64,000 nt of DNA from Oligoflexia bacterium (GTDB taxonomy: Bacteria > Bdellovibrionota > UBA1018): contig CAITVN010000191.1 of NCBI GenBank assembly GCA_903895855.1, positions 1-64,000 of the forward strand, in the 5' to 3' direction. The notes below the pieces were generated by a model. The model had not been told where the DNA came from and ran no database searches. It was given only the letters and a program-made list of their open reading frames with translations. A program made the translations under genes and the position numbers. Shown here piece after piece: positions 1 to 8,002 of this stretch; positions within the stretch are counted from its first letter, which is position 1, and each line of letters begins with the position of its first letter.

Positions 1-252
1 CCAATGGCAATGGGCGGCTTCGGGATGGGCCTCGGTGGAGGAATGAACAGCAACCCATTCATGATGCAACAGAACAATCAATTCGGCGGTGGCTTCGGCG
101 CGATGGGCGCTGGTGGCATGGGCGCTGGTGGCATGGGTGCTGGTGGCATGGGTGCGTTGAACGCGAACGGCCAATTTATCATGATGCCCCAAGGCAACCC
201 TCAACAAATGAGCCAATTTGGCGGACAATTCAACGGAGCATTCGTTAACTAG
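1..252 (+). CDS. Gly/Met/Gln-rich protein, C-terminal part only
   Basis: This is the 3' end of a reading frame that is open from the first base of the window, so the true start lies upstream. The visible ~83 residues are almost entirely Gly, Met, Asn, Gln, Phe and Ala. They include three exact MGAGG pentapeptides (bases 103-147) and a fourth partial copy, encoded by a 15-bp tandem unit. The composition suggests a disordered low-complexity tail. I recognise no domain and can assign no function. A clear hairpin-plus-T terminator follows the stop codon, so this is the end of a transcription unit. Confidence 0.6.
   Translation, partial: PMAMGGFGMGLGGGMNSNPFMMQQNNQFGGGFGAMGAGGMGAGGMGAGGMGALNANGQFIMMPQGNPQQMSQFGGQFNGAFVN
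103..156 (+). repeat. 15-bp tandem repeat encoding MGAGG
   Basis: About 3.6 copies of a 15-bp unit beginning ATGGGYGCTGGTGGC sit at 103, 118, 133 and 148 (partial). Copies 1 and 2 are identical and copies 3 and 4 carry a C-to-T change at the same place. The unit length is a multiple of three, so changes in copy number would keep the frame of the Gly/Met-rich protein. Confidence 0.85.
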
Positions 253-283
253 GTCAGCAAAAAGAATAGAACCTGAACATTTA

Positions 284-328
284 AACCCCCGATCGGACTG
301 AATAATCCGACCGGGGGTTCTCTTTTTT
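284..328 (+). terminator. Rho-independent terminator after the Gly/Met-rich gene
   Basis: A 13-bp stem (284-296 with 307-319, one A-C mismatch, five consecutive C-G pairs) closes a 10-nt loop and is followed by a T-rich tract (319-328). It lies about 30 nt after the stop codon at 252 and separates that gene from the cold-shock gene. Confidence 0.85.
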
Positions 329-401
329 GTTTGACGTTTATAAAAATCCACGTTTACTTGTACACTACGTTGCACTTCACGTTTTTTAAGGGGGTGTTAG
401 T

Positions 402-611
402 ATGGCAACTGGATTAGTAAAATGGTTTAACGACAGCAAGGGTTATGGCTTCCTTCAGGTAGACGGAACAGACAGAGATGTTTTTGTTCACTACTCGGCG
501 ATTCAAGGTGATGGTTTTAAAACCCTCGCTGAAGGTCAACGAGTTGATTTTGAATTGATTGAAGGCCCAAAAGGCCCTCAAGCTTCAAACGTCAGCAAAG
601 CAAACAACTAA
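402..611 (+). CDS. Cold-shock protein, CspA family
   Basis: This is a 69-residue single cold-shock domain protein, the usual length for the family. Such proteins bind single-stranded RNA or DNA and act as RNA chaperones in the cytoplasm. The two RNA-binding motifs are visible: KGYGFL (RNP1-like, residues ~13-18) and DVFVHYSAI (RNP2-like, ~26-34). A strong Shine-Dalgarno, AAGGGGG at 388-394, supports the ATG at 402. It is monocistronic, bounded by terminators on both sides. Which Csp paralogue it is cannot be told from one copy. Confidence 0.93.
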   Translation: MATGLVKWFNDSKGYGFLQVDGTDRDVFVHYSAIQGDGFKTLAEGQRVDFELIEGPKGPQASNVSKANN

Positions 612-645
612 AAGTTTAGTCGTAAAATCTATAAAAGATGAAAGG

Positions 646-677
646 CGGACAAACTCGAAAGAGCTTGTCCGTTTTTT
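646..677 (+). terminator. Rho-independent terminator after the cold-shock gene
   Basis: CGGACAA (646-652) pairs perfectly with TTGTCCG (665-671) around a 12-nt loop and is followed directly by six T residues (672-677). It ends the csp transcript 35 nt after the stop codon and just before the 3' end of the convergent aldehyde dehydrogenase gene. Confidence 0.88.
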
Positions 678-685
678 GTTAGCAC

Positions 686-2158
686 CTAACAATGCACCCG
701 ATAGTGTAGTCCAATCTCAAACGAGCCCGTCGAGATCATCACTTGATTGCCGCTCTTTTTCTGCGGATTGAATCCACCCGCCGCCGGATAACTCCAAGTC
801 GAGTGGTTGTGCACAGTGTACCCCGCCTGAACTTGTGACCTGAATTTTTCAACGACGCTGGTATTCGAAGCAAATACTGCGGCCCCGAGACCGTAACCAC
901 AACGATTGATTGAATCGATGGCTTGTTCAAGGTCTTTCACGCCCACGATGGCAAGCCCCGGTGCGAGAAACTCTGATGAAAGAAAAACACTTTTCTTAAA
1001 TAACTCTGGGCTTGCATCGGCATACCAGCAAATCGCAGGGCTCACGTAATTATTCGATCGTTCACCTTCTAGAATTTTTGCGCGCATCACGACCTCAGCG
1101 CCCTCTCGAGAAGCAATACCAACAAATTTGATAAACCGATCGACTGCCGTTTGATCAATGAGTGGCCCCATGAAAGCATTGGTCGAAGGGTGCCCAATTT
1201 CAAAGGCTTTCGATTTTTCGTGAAACTTTTTCACAAACCGCTCAATCAGATCTTGATGAACAAAAAGTCGGCTCGTGCTCAAGCAAGATTGCCCGGCTGA
1301 ACTGTAAGCGCCCAGCAACATTTGATCGACACAGTAATCAAGATTCGGTTCTTGATCGCTCCAGATGAGGGCCGCATTCTTGGCGCCCATATTCAAGATA
1401 AGGCGCTTATAATGCTGGTGCACGACGTCTTGTTTGATGCGAGTACCCGTTTCGTTCGAGCCGACAAAGAAAATACCCTGAACCTCTTCGTGCAGGGTTA
1501 ATCGCCTACCCACTTCTTTTTCGCCCACAATCAAATGCAAACGACCCAGCGGAAAATCACACTGTGACATCAGTTCAAATAGAGTTTGCAACGTCAAAAC
1601 AGCTTTTTCTGATGATTTAAAAACCAACGCATTACCGGTGAGTGCCAACTGAGAAAGCGCCTGAGACGCGTAGAAAATCGGGTAACAAAACGAAAGTACG
1701 ACAGCAAAAACACCGACGGGCTCAAATCCCACTCCGGTTAATTCGGCCTCACGTGTCTCAAATCGCTCAACACTCTGGGCTAGCCAATCGGCCGAGCGCT
1801 CCAACTCGGTCTCGATATCACCTGACATTCTTCCGAGCTCAGACTTCATGATTTCAACAAGTCTTGCACGATTCGGTTCTTCTTTGTTGCGCAAAATCTG
1901 ACTTAGTCTAATCAGAGCTTTCTTTGACCCATTAGCACAGACTTCGCGGCTAAGTTTCTTAAGACTACCTTTTGCTTCGGCAACCGCATCGTCAACGGCA
2001 TGATAAGAATACCGAATCACCCCCAAAGGTTCTTTCGCGTCGGTTGGCGACACTGCTTTCCATTCACCGTTCGCCTCCGGTAGGTCTACAAACTTGCCCG
2101 AGATACAATTGCCCCGAAAAATAGGTTGAGATAAATTATGCACAACAGGTCCTTTCAA
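686..2158 (-). CDS. Aldehyde dehydrogenase superfamily protein with atypical active site
   Basis: The 490-residue length and fold-level motifs fit NAD(P)-dependent aldehyde dehydrogenases: VFKSSE (~179-184, cofactor-binding Lys), FVGSNETG (~231-238, Rossmann glycine motif) and SSAGQSC (nucleophile Cys292). Overall it resembles the AstD (succinylglutamate semialdehyde) branch by eye. Two otherwise near-invariant residues differ. The oxyanion Asn of the P-x-N-F-P motif is Cys158, and the general-base Glu of LEMGG is Asn256 (LNMGA). Asn at the Glu position is known in CoA-acylating members such as methylmalonate-semialdehyde dehydrogenase, so the reaction is uncertain. The start overlaps the upstream M20 peptidase gene by 23 nt, suggesting translational coupling and a shared substrate. 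Confidence 0.8.
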   Translation of the reverse strand: MKGPVVHNLSQPIFRGNCISGKFVDLPEANGEWKAVSPTDAKEPLGVIRYSYHAVDDAVAEAKGSLKKLSREVCANGSKKALIRLSQILRNKEEPNRARLVEIMKSELGRMSGDIETELERSADWLAQSVERFETREAELTGVGFEPVGVFAVVLSFCYPIFYASQALSQLALTGNALVFKSSEKAVLTLQTLFELMSQCDFPLGRLHLIVGEKEVGRRLTLHEEVQGIFFVGSNETGTRIKQDVVHQHYKRLILNMGAKNAALIWSDQEPNLDYCVDQMLLGAYSSAGQSCLSTSRLFVHQDLIERFVKKFHEKSKAFEIGHPSTNAFMGPLIDQTAVDRFIKFVGIASREGAEVVMRAKILEGERSNNYVSPAICWYADASPELFKKSVFLSSEFLAPGLAIVGVKDLEQAIDSINRCGYGLGAAVFASNTSVVEKFRSQVQAGYTVHNHSTWSYPAAGGFNPQKKSGNQVMISTGSFEIGLHYRVHC

Positions 2159-3626
2159 TGAGCCTTTGATAAAATAAGACTGTTTTTTCTACGTGACTGA
2201 GCAGCAATTTTTCATTTGGGCCGTGAATATTTCCAAGTGACTCACCCGGACCAAAAACAATGGTGTCAAAGCCTGCTTGCTGAAAATGAGCTGCCTCAGT
2301 CGAAACCGAAAGTTTTCCTACATTTTTTTCGAGGCCAACATCTCGAAGCGCCTGCAGACTATTTCTCATGAGTTCACTGTTTTGATCAGCTCCAAATGCC
2401 GGATTAAGACCCTCGCGGTGAACGGTCAAATTAACACGCGGAAACTTTGCACAAACCTTTTTTAATATTTCTTTCAGCTGTGACTCACACTCAATGGGGT
2501 CTTGCGTTGGTAAAAGTCGACAATCGAGAAGCAAATCAATGCCACTTTGCCTTTGGCTGAGTAATCCAAGACTCACTGTTGATGTATCGGGTGAAAACTC
2601 GCCCAACGAATCTTTCGTTAAACCTAATTTCCACTCTTCGATGCCCGAAAAAAGTTCTCGAAATAGTTTCGAAAAATCTTCAGGCAAAAATTTCACCCCT
2701 GAGTCACCCAGGCCACCAAGCTCTGCTCGAAAGGCTCGCTCAAAACCAGGGCCCTGTGCGCTAATGTATTCGCGAAAAAATCGCTTAAAGTCTTCTAATT
2801 GGTGAGCCGTCATGAAAAACTCGGCTCGGGCCGCATCCGGTACCTTATTCAGTGAGTCACCACCTTCAAATTTGACGAAACGCAATTCAAACCCGCACTC
2901 TTCAGCATAGAAGAAGAAATCGAAAAGCTGCGAAATCGCATTTCGGCCACCGGCTGGATTGGCTCCATGACTCGATAAACCCTGACTGTACATTACCACT
3001 CGTCGATTAAAGCCGCGAGCATCTCTCTCAATCTGCTGAATGCCTGCTGTAATTCTAAGTGCCAACATGGCCTTATGGCCATCAATGAGCATCAAATTTG
3101 AAGGCTCGCCAACCACCACAGATTGAGGATTGAGTGTCATCGCCTTAATCAAGTACCGAGCACCGAACATTCCGAGTTCGTCGCCACAGGTGCCAACGAG
3201 ATAGACCGGTTGCTTAAAATGCCTCTCTCTGAGTCGGTCGATGGCAAAAAGCTTACAGAGAAAATCAACTTTCGAATCAGCAGCGCCCAACCCATAGAGC
3301 GAACCCGACTTCACTTCGGCCGAAAAAGGGTTTCCGGCACTCTCGGTCCAATCTGCATGACAACCGGTTGGAACCGTATCGAGATGTGAGCACAATAGGA
3401 GCCCTTTTTTGGTTTTACGATCGACCAACTGGTCACCAAGAATTCCGATTGCATTGAATTGCCTTTTTGAAACATCTTCAAGCGAGTGCATCACCAACTG
3501 TAACTGGGTCTTCAACCCGCAATCTTTCATCAGATCGACCACATAATTGGCTATTTCTTCGTTGCCACTGGCTGTCACTGAGTTCATACGCACGAGCCGT
3601 TTGGCCTCTTCGAGTAAATTATTCAT
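2136..3626 (-). CDS. M20-family metallopeptidase / deacylase (ArgE/DapE-like)
   Basis: This 496-residue enzyme has the di-zinc ligands of the M20 family: HLD (His81, Asp83), bridging Asp117 in GLGAADSK, the acidic pair Asp149-Glu150 (usually Glu-Glu, catalytic base), Glu174 in VGEPS and a C-terminal His (~468) in NIHGPNE. M20 members hydrolyse amide bonds of N-acyl amino acids or small peptides. The specific substrate cannot be read from the sequence. It is the first gene of a two-gene unit with the aldehyde dehydrogenase. An N-acyl amino-acid (arginine/ornithine-type) catabolic role is only an inference from that pairing. No signal peptide, so it is cytoplasmic. Confidence 0.85.
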   Translation of the reverse strand: MNNLLEEAKRLVRMNSVTASGNEEIANYVVDLMKDCGLKTQLQLVMHSLEDVSKRQFNAIGILGDQLVDRKTKKGLLLCSHLDTVPTGCHADWTESAGNPFSAEVKSGSLYGLGAADSKVDFLCKLFAIDRLRERHFKQPVYLVGTCGDELGMFGARYLIKAMTLNPQSVVVGEPSNLMLIDGHKAMLALRITAGIQQIERDARGFNRRVVMYSQGLSSHGANPAGGRNAISQLFDFFFYAEECGFELRFVKFEGGDSLNKVPDAARAEFFMTAHQLEDFKRFFREYISAQGPGFERAFRAELGGLGDSGVKFLPEDFSKLFRELFSGIEEWKLGLTKDSLGEFSPDTSTVSLGLLSQRQSGIDLLLDCRLLPTQDPIECESQLKEILKKVCAKFPRVNLTVHREGLNPAFGADQNSELMRNSLQALRDVGLEKNVGKLSVSTEAAHFQQAGFDTIVFGPGESLGNIHGPNEKLLLSHVEKTVLFYQRLIERTCCA

Positions 3627-3711
3627 TTGGCCCTATCATCTGCGGTTTTAACCGAGCTTTCAAATGTAAAATCTCAGTTGAATCCAAACAGCCTTCGTGT
3701 CAGCCTAAGTT

Positions 3712-4491
3712 GTGTTTCTCACTCTGCTGGTATCATTTTCACTTTCATTGCTCATTTCGGCGGCAAACAGTGCCCCAGACTGGGGCCTCTGGGCAGAAGC
3801 CAGGCAATTGCAAGAGGCGGGTAAACCCAAAGAAGCTCTTCAGGTACTGTTGGCTCACCCAACCTCTGATTGTTCTTTTTTCTACAATGCCGGAACGCTT
3901 TGGCTCGAAACTTCACCTGAACCCTTAGCGTCAGGTACAGCACTCGCCTACTTAGACAGAGCAAAGCAGTGTTTTCCTGGCGATACCGAGGTTTTTCACA
4001 ATTGGCACGTGGCTAAGTCCCGATTCGAAAAACAGATGGGTGTCGATAACTACGACCTTTCTTCAACTCCATTTGAAAACCTCGTTGGGTCTATTCCCAT
4101 CGATGAAATCAGAGGGGTCACTGGGCTTGTTCTCGTGCTTTTGGTTGGATTTCTCTACCGTTTTTACCGATCGAGTCGATCATTACGGGGGCTGTTCTTG
4201 AGAAAAGAGATCATTCCCATTGAGCTGGCTCTGCTGATCACGCTGTCAGTACTCGTTGCCAATCGATTTGCCACTAAAAACCCCTCAGCGATGGTGCTAG
4301 AGCCCGCTACCATTCGATCTGGCCCAGGAAACAGCTATGTTGAGCTAAAGAAAATCAATCCTGGCTTTAAACTGAGAACCACAGGTGAGAGACACACGGT
4401 AACCGAGGGTGAAACCGAGGTTTGGATTCAAGTTCGGTACACAAAAGAAGACCTTGGTTGGACAATTGAGAAATCTTTGTTAGGAAAGTAG
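3712..4491 (+). CDS. BatE-like protein: TPR-type N-terminus, two membrane helices, SH3b C-terminus
   Basis: The 259-residue protein starts at GTG with a signal peptide (FLTLLVSFSLSLLISAANS). A TPR-like region follows (~25-105, with PKEALQVLL), then two transmembrane segments (~133-150 and ~168-185) and a C-terminal bacterial SH3-like domain (~196-255, ATIRSGPGNSYVELKKINPG). This architecture matches BatE of aerotolerance (Bat) operons, although no other bat gene is seen here. It is three nt upstream of the BamD lipoprotein gene, so the two are co-transcribed. It is divergent from the M20 peptidase across an 85-nt gap. Confidence 0.65.
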   Translation: MFLTLLVSFSLSLLISAANSAPDWGLWAEARQLQEAGKPKEALQVLLAHPTSDCSFFYNAGTLWLETSPEPLASGTALAYLDRAKQCFPGDTEVFHNWHVAKSRFEKQMGVDNYDLSSTPFENLVGSIPIDEIRGVTGLVLVLLVGFLYRFYRSSRSLRGLFLRKEIIPIELALLITLSVLVANRFATKNPSAMVLEPATIRSGPGNSYVELKKINPGFKLRTTGERHTVTEGETEVWIQVRYTKEDLGWTIEKSLLGK

Positions 4492-4493
4492 AC

Positions 4494-5222
4494 ATGAAGC
4501 CGTCGAAACTATCGCTAATTCTTCAAGTTTTTTTGGTCTCCTCACTCCTGATCGGAGTGTCAAAGACCCTCACGGGTTGTGCAGGCAAAAAAATCGATGA
4601 AAATGACCCTGCCTCTCTTATGACCGAAGCAGAAGACGAGATCAAATCTGAACACTACTTACTGGCAATTGAAAAACTCAGACTGATTAAGAATAAATTT
4701 CCGTACTCAAAGCATTCGGCACTAGCCCAACTTCGGGTGGCCGACGTTTATTACCTACAAGAGTCTTACGGCGAAGCCGCAGCCAGTTATGAGACCTTTC
4801 GTGATCTCCATCCGAAACACGAAAAAACCGCCTATGCTATGTTTCGTGTAGGCAAGAGCTATTTCAACGACATTCCAAGCAATGTTTCTCGTGACCTCTC
4901 TTCAGCACAAAAAGCCCTCGATTCTTTTCAAGATTTCTTGCGACGTTTTCCAACGGCCCCTGAGGCTGCTGAAAGTCGAAATCTAGTGACATCGATTCGC
5001 AATTCATTAGCTGAGCGCGAACTTTACATTGGTAATTTCTACTTCAGAGACAATCAGTGGGTTTCTGCCAGAGGCCGATTTGAAAAAGTTTTGGCGTTCT
5101 ATTCAGATACCACTTCAGCAACTGACGCGAAGAAAAATTTGGAACTGGCAAAGCTGAATCAGGCAAAAGAAGAGTCACAGAAAGAGGCTTCGGGCAAGGA
5201 TTCTAAGGAAACCAAGCAATGA
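4494..5222 (+). CDS. bamD: BamD-like outer-membrane assembly lipoprotein
   Basis: This is a 242-residue lipoprotein with lipobox LTGC (Cys29). Tandem TPR helices follow, including the family-typical segment LLAIEKLRLIKNKFPYSKHSALAQLRVADVYY and a second block with FRDLHPKH and FQDFLRRFPTAPEA. BamD is the essential lipoprotein of the BAM complex that inserts beta-barrel proteins into the outer membrane. Length and domain order match the family. The C-terminus is Lys/Glu-rich. Its stop overlaps the start of the next TPR gene by ATGA. Confidence 0.85.
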   Translation: MKPSKLSLILQVFLVSSLLIGVSKTLTGCAGKKIDENDPASLMTEAEDEIKSEHYLLAIEKLRLIKNKFPYSKHSALAQLRVADVYYLQESYGEAAASYETFRDLHPKHEKTAYAMFRVGKSYFNDIPSNVSRDLSSAQKALDSFQDFLRRFPTAPEAAESRNLVTSIRNSLAERELYIGNFYFRDNQWVSARGRFEKVLAFYSDTTSATDAKKNLELAKLNQAKEESQKEASGKDSKETKQ

Positions 5223-5959
5223 CCGGAAACCAAACCTCTCAGATTAATGAAGGTTTTGAGAGGCAAGCTCATGACCTCATCAATAGAAAGGAATTTGATC
5301 AGGCTGAGACGCTGTTGAATTCGGTTCTGAAACGTGAGCCTGATAGCGCTGACGCTTACTATTTTTTGGGAGTTTCGGCGTTTCTTCAAGGCAATATCGG
5401 AACCTCTATCGAACACCTGAGACACGCCATTGAATTAGACGCTCATCACACCGATGCATCGATTTGCCTTTCGGTTCTCTACAGTGACATTGGCAAGTAT
5501 CCAGAGGCAAAACGGGCATTCGACCAAGCGAACCAGTCTGTCGTGCATAAACGCGTTGGCGATGACTCTGAAATTGACCGAAAATTTGCGATCAAACACC
5601 TTGAACTGGCTGACTTGTATTTTCGATGTCGTCGCTATGATGAAGCGATTGAAGAGTATTCAAAAGCTGCCGTTCTGAACCCCAAAGACTTAGAAATTCG
5701 TATTCGGCATGCCAAGGCTGTTGCTAAGAAAGGCTTTCTGTCGAGAGCCGTTCAAGAGTTGCAAATGCTCAAGAATGAAAATCCCGAATACGCGCCTGCG
5801 CGAATTCAACTGGGCTTGCTACACTATTCTCAAGGTAATTTGTTAGATGCTGAGCTCGAGTGGGAAAACGTCTTGCACATTGATCCCGTCAATCGTGAGG
5901 CACTTTCTTACTTAGAAATGGCTAAACAAAATCGGCTCGGCTCGAATACGAACCAATGA
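5219..5959 (+). CDS. TPR-repeat protein
   Basis: The 246-residue protein consists of about five tetratricopeptide repeats, for example FDQAETLLNSVLKREPDSADAYY, IGTSIEHLRHAIELD and YDEAIEEYSKAAVLNPKD. There is no signal peptide, so it is probably a cytoplasmic scaffold. It overlaps bamD by four bases (ATGA), which points to coupled translation. A role alongside BamD is inferred from position only. It ends four nt from the convergent unknown gene, with no clear terminator between them. Confidence 0.8.
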   Translation: MTGNQTSQINEGFERQAHDLINRKEFDQAETLLNSVLKREPDSADAYYFLGVSAFLQGNIGTSIEHLRHAIELDAHHTDASICLSVLYSDIGKYPEAKRAFDQANQSVVHKRVGDDSEIDRKFAIKHLELADLYFRCRRYDEAIEEYSKAAVLNPKDLEIRIRHAKAVAKKGFLSRAVQELQMLKNENPEYAPARIQLGLLHYSQGNLLDAELEWENVLHIDPVNREALSYLEMAKQNRLGSNTNQ

Positions 5960-5963
5960 TCAC

Positions 5964-7118
5964 CTATTGAACAGGTGCCGGGTAAAGGTAGTCAAGACAT
6001 TGGGTTAGTAGCTGATTCAAGTTTGCTGAGCCCGTTAGCTCACGTTTTCCAATCCAAGTAAGTAGCGCTTGGCCGACCTCTCGTGGCTGCTTGGGTGTTG
6101 CGCCGTCGCACTTATTTTCAGGCAAATCGAAAAACCAAGTTTTCCCAAAACTCATGAGCCGCACATTTTGAGAGTCGTGCGTTGCCGGGCCAGATTGTTC
6201 AAATCCACCACCACAGGTGGCCATGCGACAAAATCCATCGCACCGAAAGACAAGGCCGGGCTGTACCAGTATTTGTGCTTTTAAGCGTGTGTTCCAGAGT
6301 TTTTCATCAATTAATGGCCCACAGGCCTTCGGAACCATTTTGCCTTCAAAGGGCTTAAGGGCACTTTTTATGCAATCATTCTGATAACTCGACAAATCAT
6401 GCCAACCGCCAACAGACCGAATAAACCTAGCTGCATCTTCGGGGTAAGGCCCTGGACATTGATCAATCACTGAAAGGTATTTCAGGCTCAATTCCTTAAT
6501 CACTGCCGCGACCTTCTTAAACTCTACTTCTATAGCAGACCTACTCGCCGTAGCTAGAAGACGGTGGGTGGCTATTTCAATTAAACCATCGCGCAACCCC
6601 TTGAAGGCGGCGGCCATTTTCTGCCTTGGTGAACGAGCCGACGCAAACACCCCGCTACGCAGGTACATAATACCAACTTGAGAATCAGAAACTTGTTTAA
6701 TTGCAGCACAGCTTTGCTTATCGCTAGGACACGGACACTTTTCAGTGCAAATCCAAACCGGTGACCTACTGAGGGCATCAAAAAGACGCAACTCACTTGG
6801 TCTGTCAATCTCGGGTGGCAGCCCTAGCGATTTTCGAATCGGAACACCAGCCGTCTTGATCAGGTGAATGAACCCTTGTTTGGCGAACTCTATGGCAATG
6901 GCTTCTTGAATCAGGGGTTTTCGATATTTCTGATCTAGTTTCAATTCTGAAAATTGCCCGGCCACCAGAGTCTCGTAATCAGTGAAGGCTGAGTCTTCGG
7001 TCTGAACTTCGGCACAACTATCGTCGCTAACAAAGAGCCGGACAACACTGAATGCTATCATCAGCGCACTGAGTAATTTACGGGGCCTTTTAATTCTACG
7101 CTTGAAGACTTCGAACAT
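5964..7118 (-). CDS. Exported Cys-rich protein of unknown function
   Basis: I do not recognise this family. I prefer the ATG at 7118 over one at 7178 because it puts a basic N-terminus (FKRRIKRPRKLL) just before a hydrophobic stretch (SALMIAFSVVRLFV) that looks like a signal peptide or anchor. The mature part (~384 residues in total) holds several Cys clusters (CTEKCPCPSDKQSC; CDGFCRMATCGGG), suggesting disulfides or metal binding in the periplasm. No CxxCH heme motif is present. The start overlaps the end of fliW by 23 nt, so it may be co-transcribed with the flagellar operon. Confidence 0.6.
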   Translation of the reverse strand: MFEVFKRRIKRPRKLLSALMIAFSVVRLFVSDDSCAEVQTEDSAFTDYETLVAGQFSELKLDQKYRKPLIQEAIAIEFAKQGFIHLIKTAGVPIRKSLGLPPEIDRPSELRLFDALSRSPVWICTEKCPCPSDKQSCAAIKQVSDSQVGIMYLRSGVFASARSPRQKMAAAFKGLRDGLIEIATHRLLATASRSAIEVEFKKVAAVIKELSLKYLSVIDQCPGPYPEDAARFIRSVGGWHDLSSYQNDCIKSALKPFEGKMVPKACGPLIDEKLWNTRLKAQILVQPGLVFRCDGFCRMATCGGGFEQSGPATHDSQNVRLMSFGKTWFFDLPENKCDGATPKQPREVGQALLTWIGKRELTGSANLNQLLTQCLDYLYPAPVQ

Positions 7119-7650
7119 TGGTTGCTGGCGAAAGTGATCTAGTTGAAACGACAACCGTTCCGTGCTTGCCATCGTCAAGACGCCGTTGGTTTTCGATGGT
7201 CAGCAAGTGGGTGCGCAGTTCTTTGAACATCGGATGTTTTATCGAATATTCATTTTCTTGTAGAACGACTTGTCTCGCCCAACCTTCATTCAAGTTAATG
7301 ACCAGCGGTGCTTTCATATTCGCCGTCATTTCCATCACGTTCACCGGAATAGTCAGAATGTTATAGACGGCGGCCTTTGAAACATTGGCTAGCTTCAAGT
7401 CTCGTAACTCAGATGCAGAAAGCCTTACGATATAATCTGTTTTGAAAACTCTCGGTTCAATCACCGGAAACGCGACTTGCGGTTGCTGCAGGCTTTGCAG
7501 CCAAAGAATCAGCGTTTCATCGCCCGGGTCAATTAAACAATATTCAGTTAACTCTTGAAACCCCAGGAGACCCAATGGAAACCGAATGATGTCTTCAGTC
7601 TTCACTGTGATTTCACCAAAACGTCCTGTCTTAATGATCACTTCTTTCAC
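7096..7650 (-). CDS. fliW: Flagellar assembly factor FliW (CsrA antagonist)
   Basis: The protein has the FliW core: GRFGEITVKTEDIIRFPLGLLGF near the N-terminus, then FPVIEP and an NILTIP segment, and ends in a longer Arg/Ser-containing tail. FliW binds CsrA allosterically and is released by flagellin, linking filament assembly to flagellin translation. I chose the GTG at 7650 (Shine-Dalgarno AGAGGGAG upstream). An ATG at 7683 would add 11 residues not typical of the family. It lies directly downstream of csrA, the classic partner-switch pair. Confidence 0.9.
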   Translation of the reverse strand: MKEVIIKTGRFGEITVKTEDIIRFPLGLLGFQELTEYCLIDPGDETLILWLQSLQQPQVAFPVIEPRVFKTDYIVRLSASELRDLKLANVSKAAVYNILTIPVNVMEMTANMKAPLVINLNEGWARQVVLQENEYSIKHPMFKELRTHLLTIENQRRLDDGKHGTVVVSTRSLSPATNVRSLQA

Positions 7651-7710
7651 GGTTAACGCACTCCCTCTGTTTTGATTTCTCACGTCTATGAGAAAATGAA
7701 AACTAAAAGA

Positions 7711-7938
7711 TTAGGATTTTAACGCTTTCGAAACCTGAGCAGATATATCGGGAATTGAATTCACCGACTCCTTGTTCTGGTCTTGAATGGCGTGATAAAC
7801 TTCTTCTCGGTGAATTTTGGTTTCTTTGGGCGCTTGTATGCCCAAACGTACCTGCTTGCCTTTAATCTGTACGACCACAATTTTAATGTGATCGTCTATT
7901 GCAATGCTCTCACCCAATTTCCGGGTCAATACTAACAT
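7711..7938 (-). CDS. csrA: Carbon storage regulator CsrA
   Basis: This is a 75-residue RNA-binding translational regulator with the canonical start MLVLTRKLGESIAI and the RNA-contacting segments VRLGIQAPKETKIHREEVY. CsrA dimers bind GGA-containing leaders of mRNAs such as flagellin. A short C-terminal extension (~residues 56-75) resembles the longer CsrA proteins of bacteria that encode FliW, where FliW binds. It sits between flgL (64 nt upstream) and fliW, so it is probably part of the flagellar transcript. Confidence 0.97.
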   Translation of the reverse strand: MLVLTRKLGESIAIDDHIKIVVVQIKGKQVRLGIQAPKETKIHREEVYHAIQDQNKESVNSIPDISAQVSKALKS

Positions 7939-8002
7939 AAGATCTCCATCTCTTACTTATGGAAAAAACTTCTATTCGAATGCGTTATCAGTTGCAACCA
8001 TT

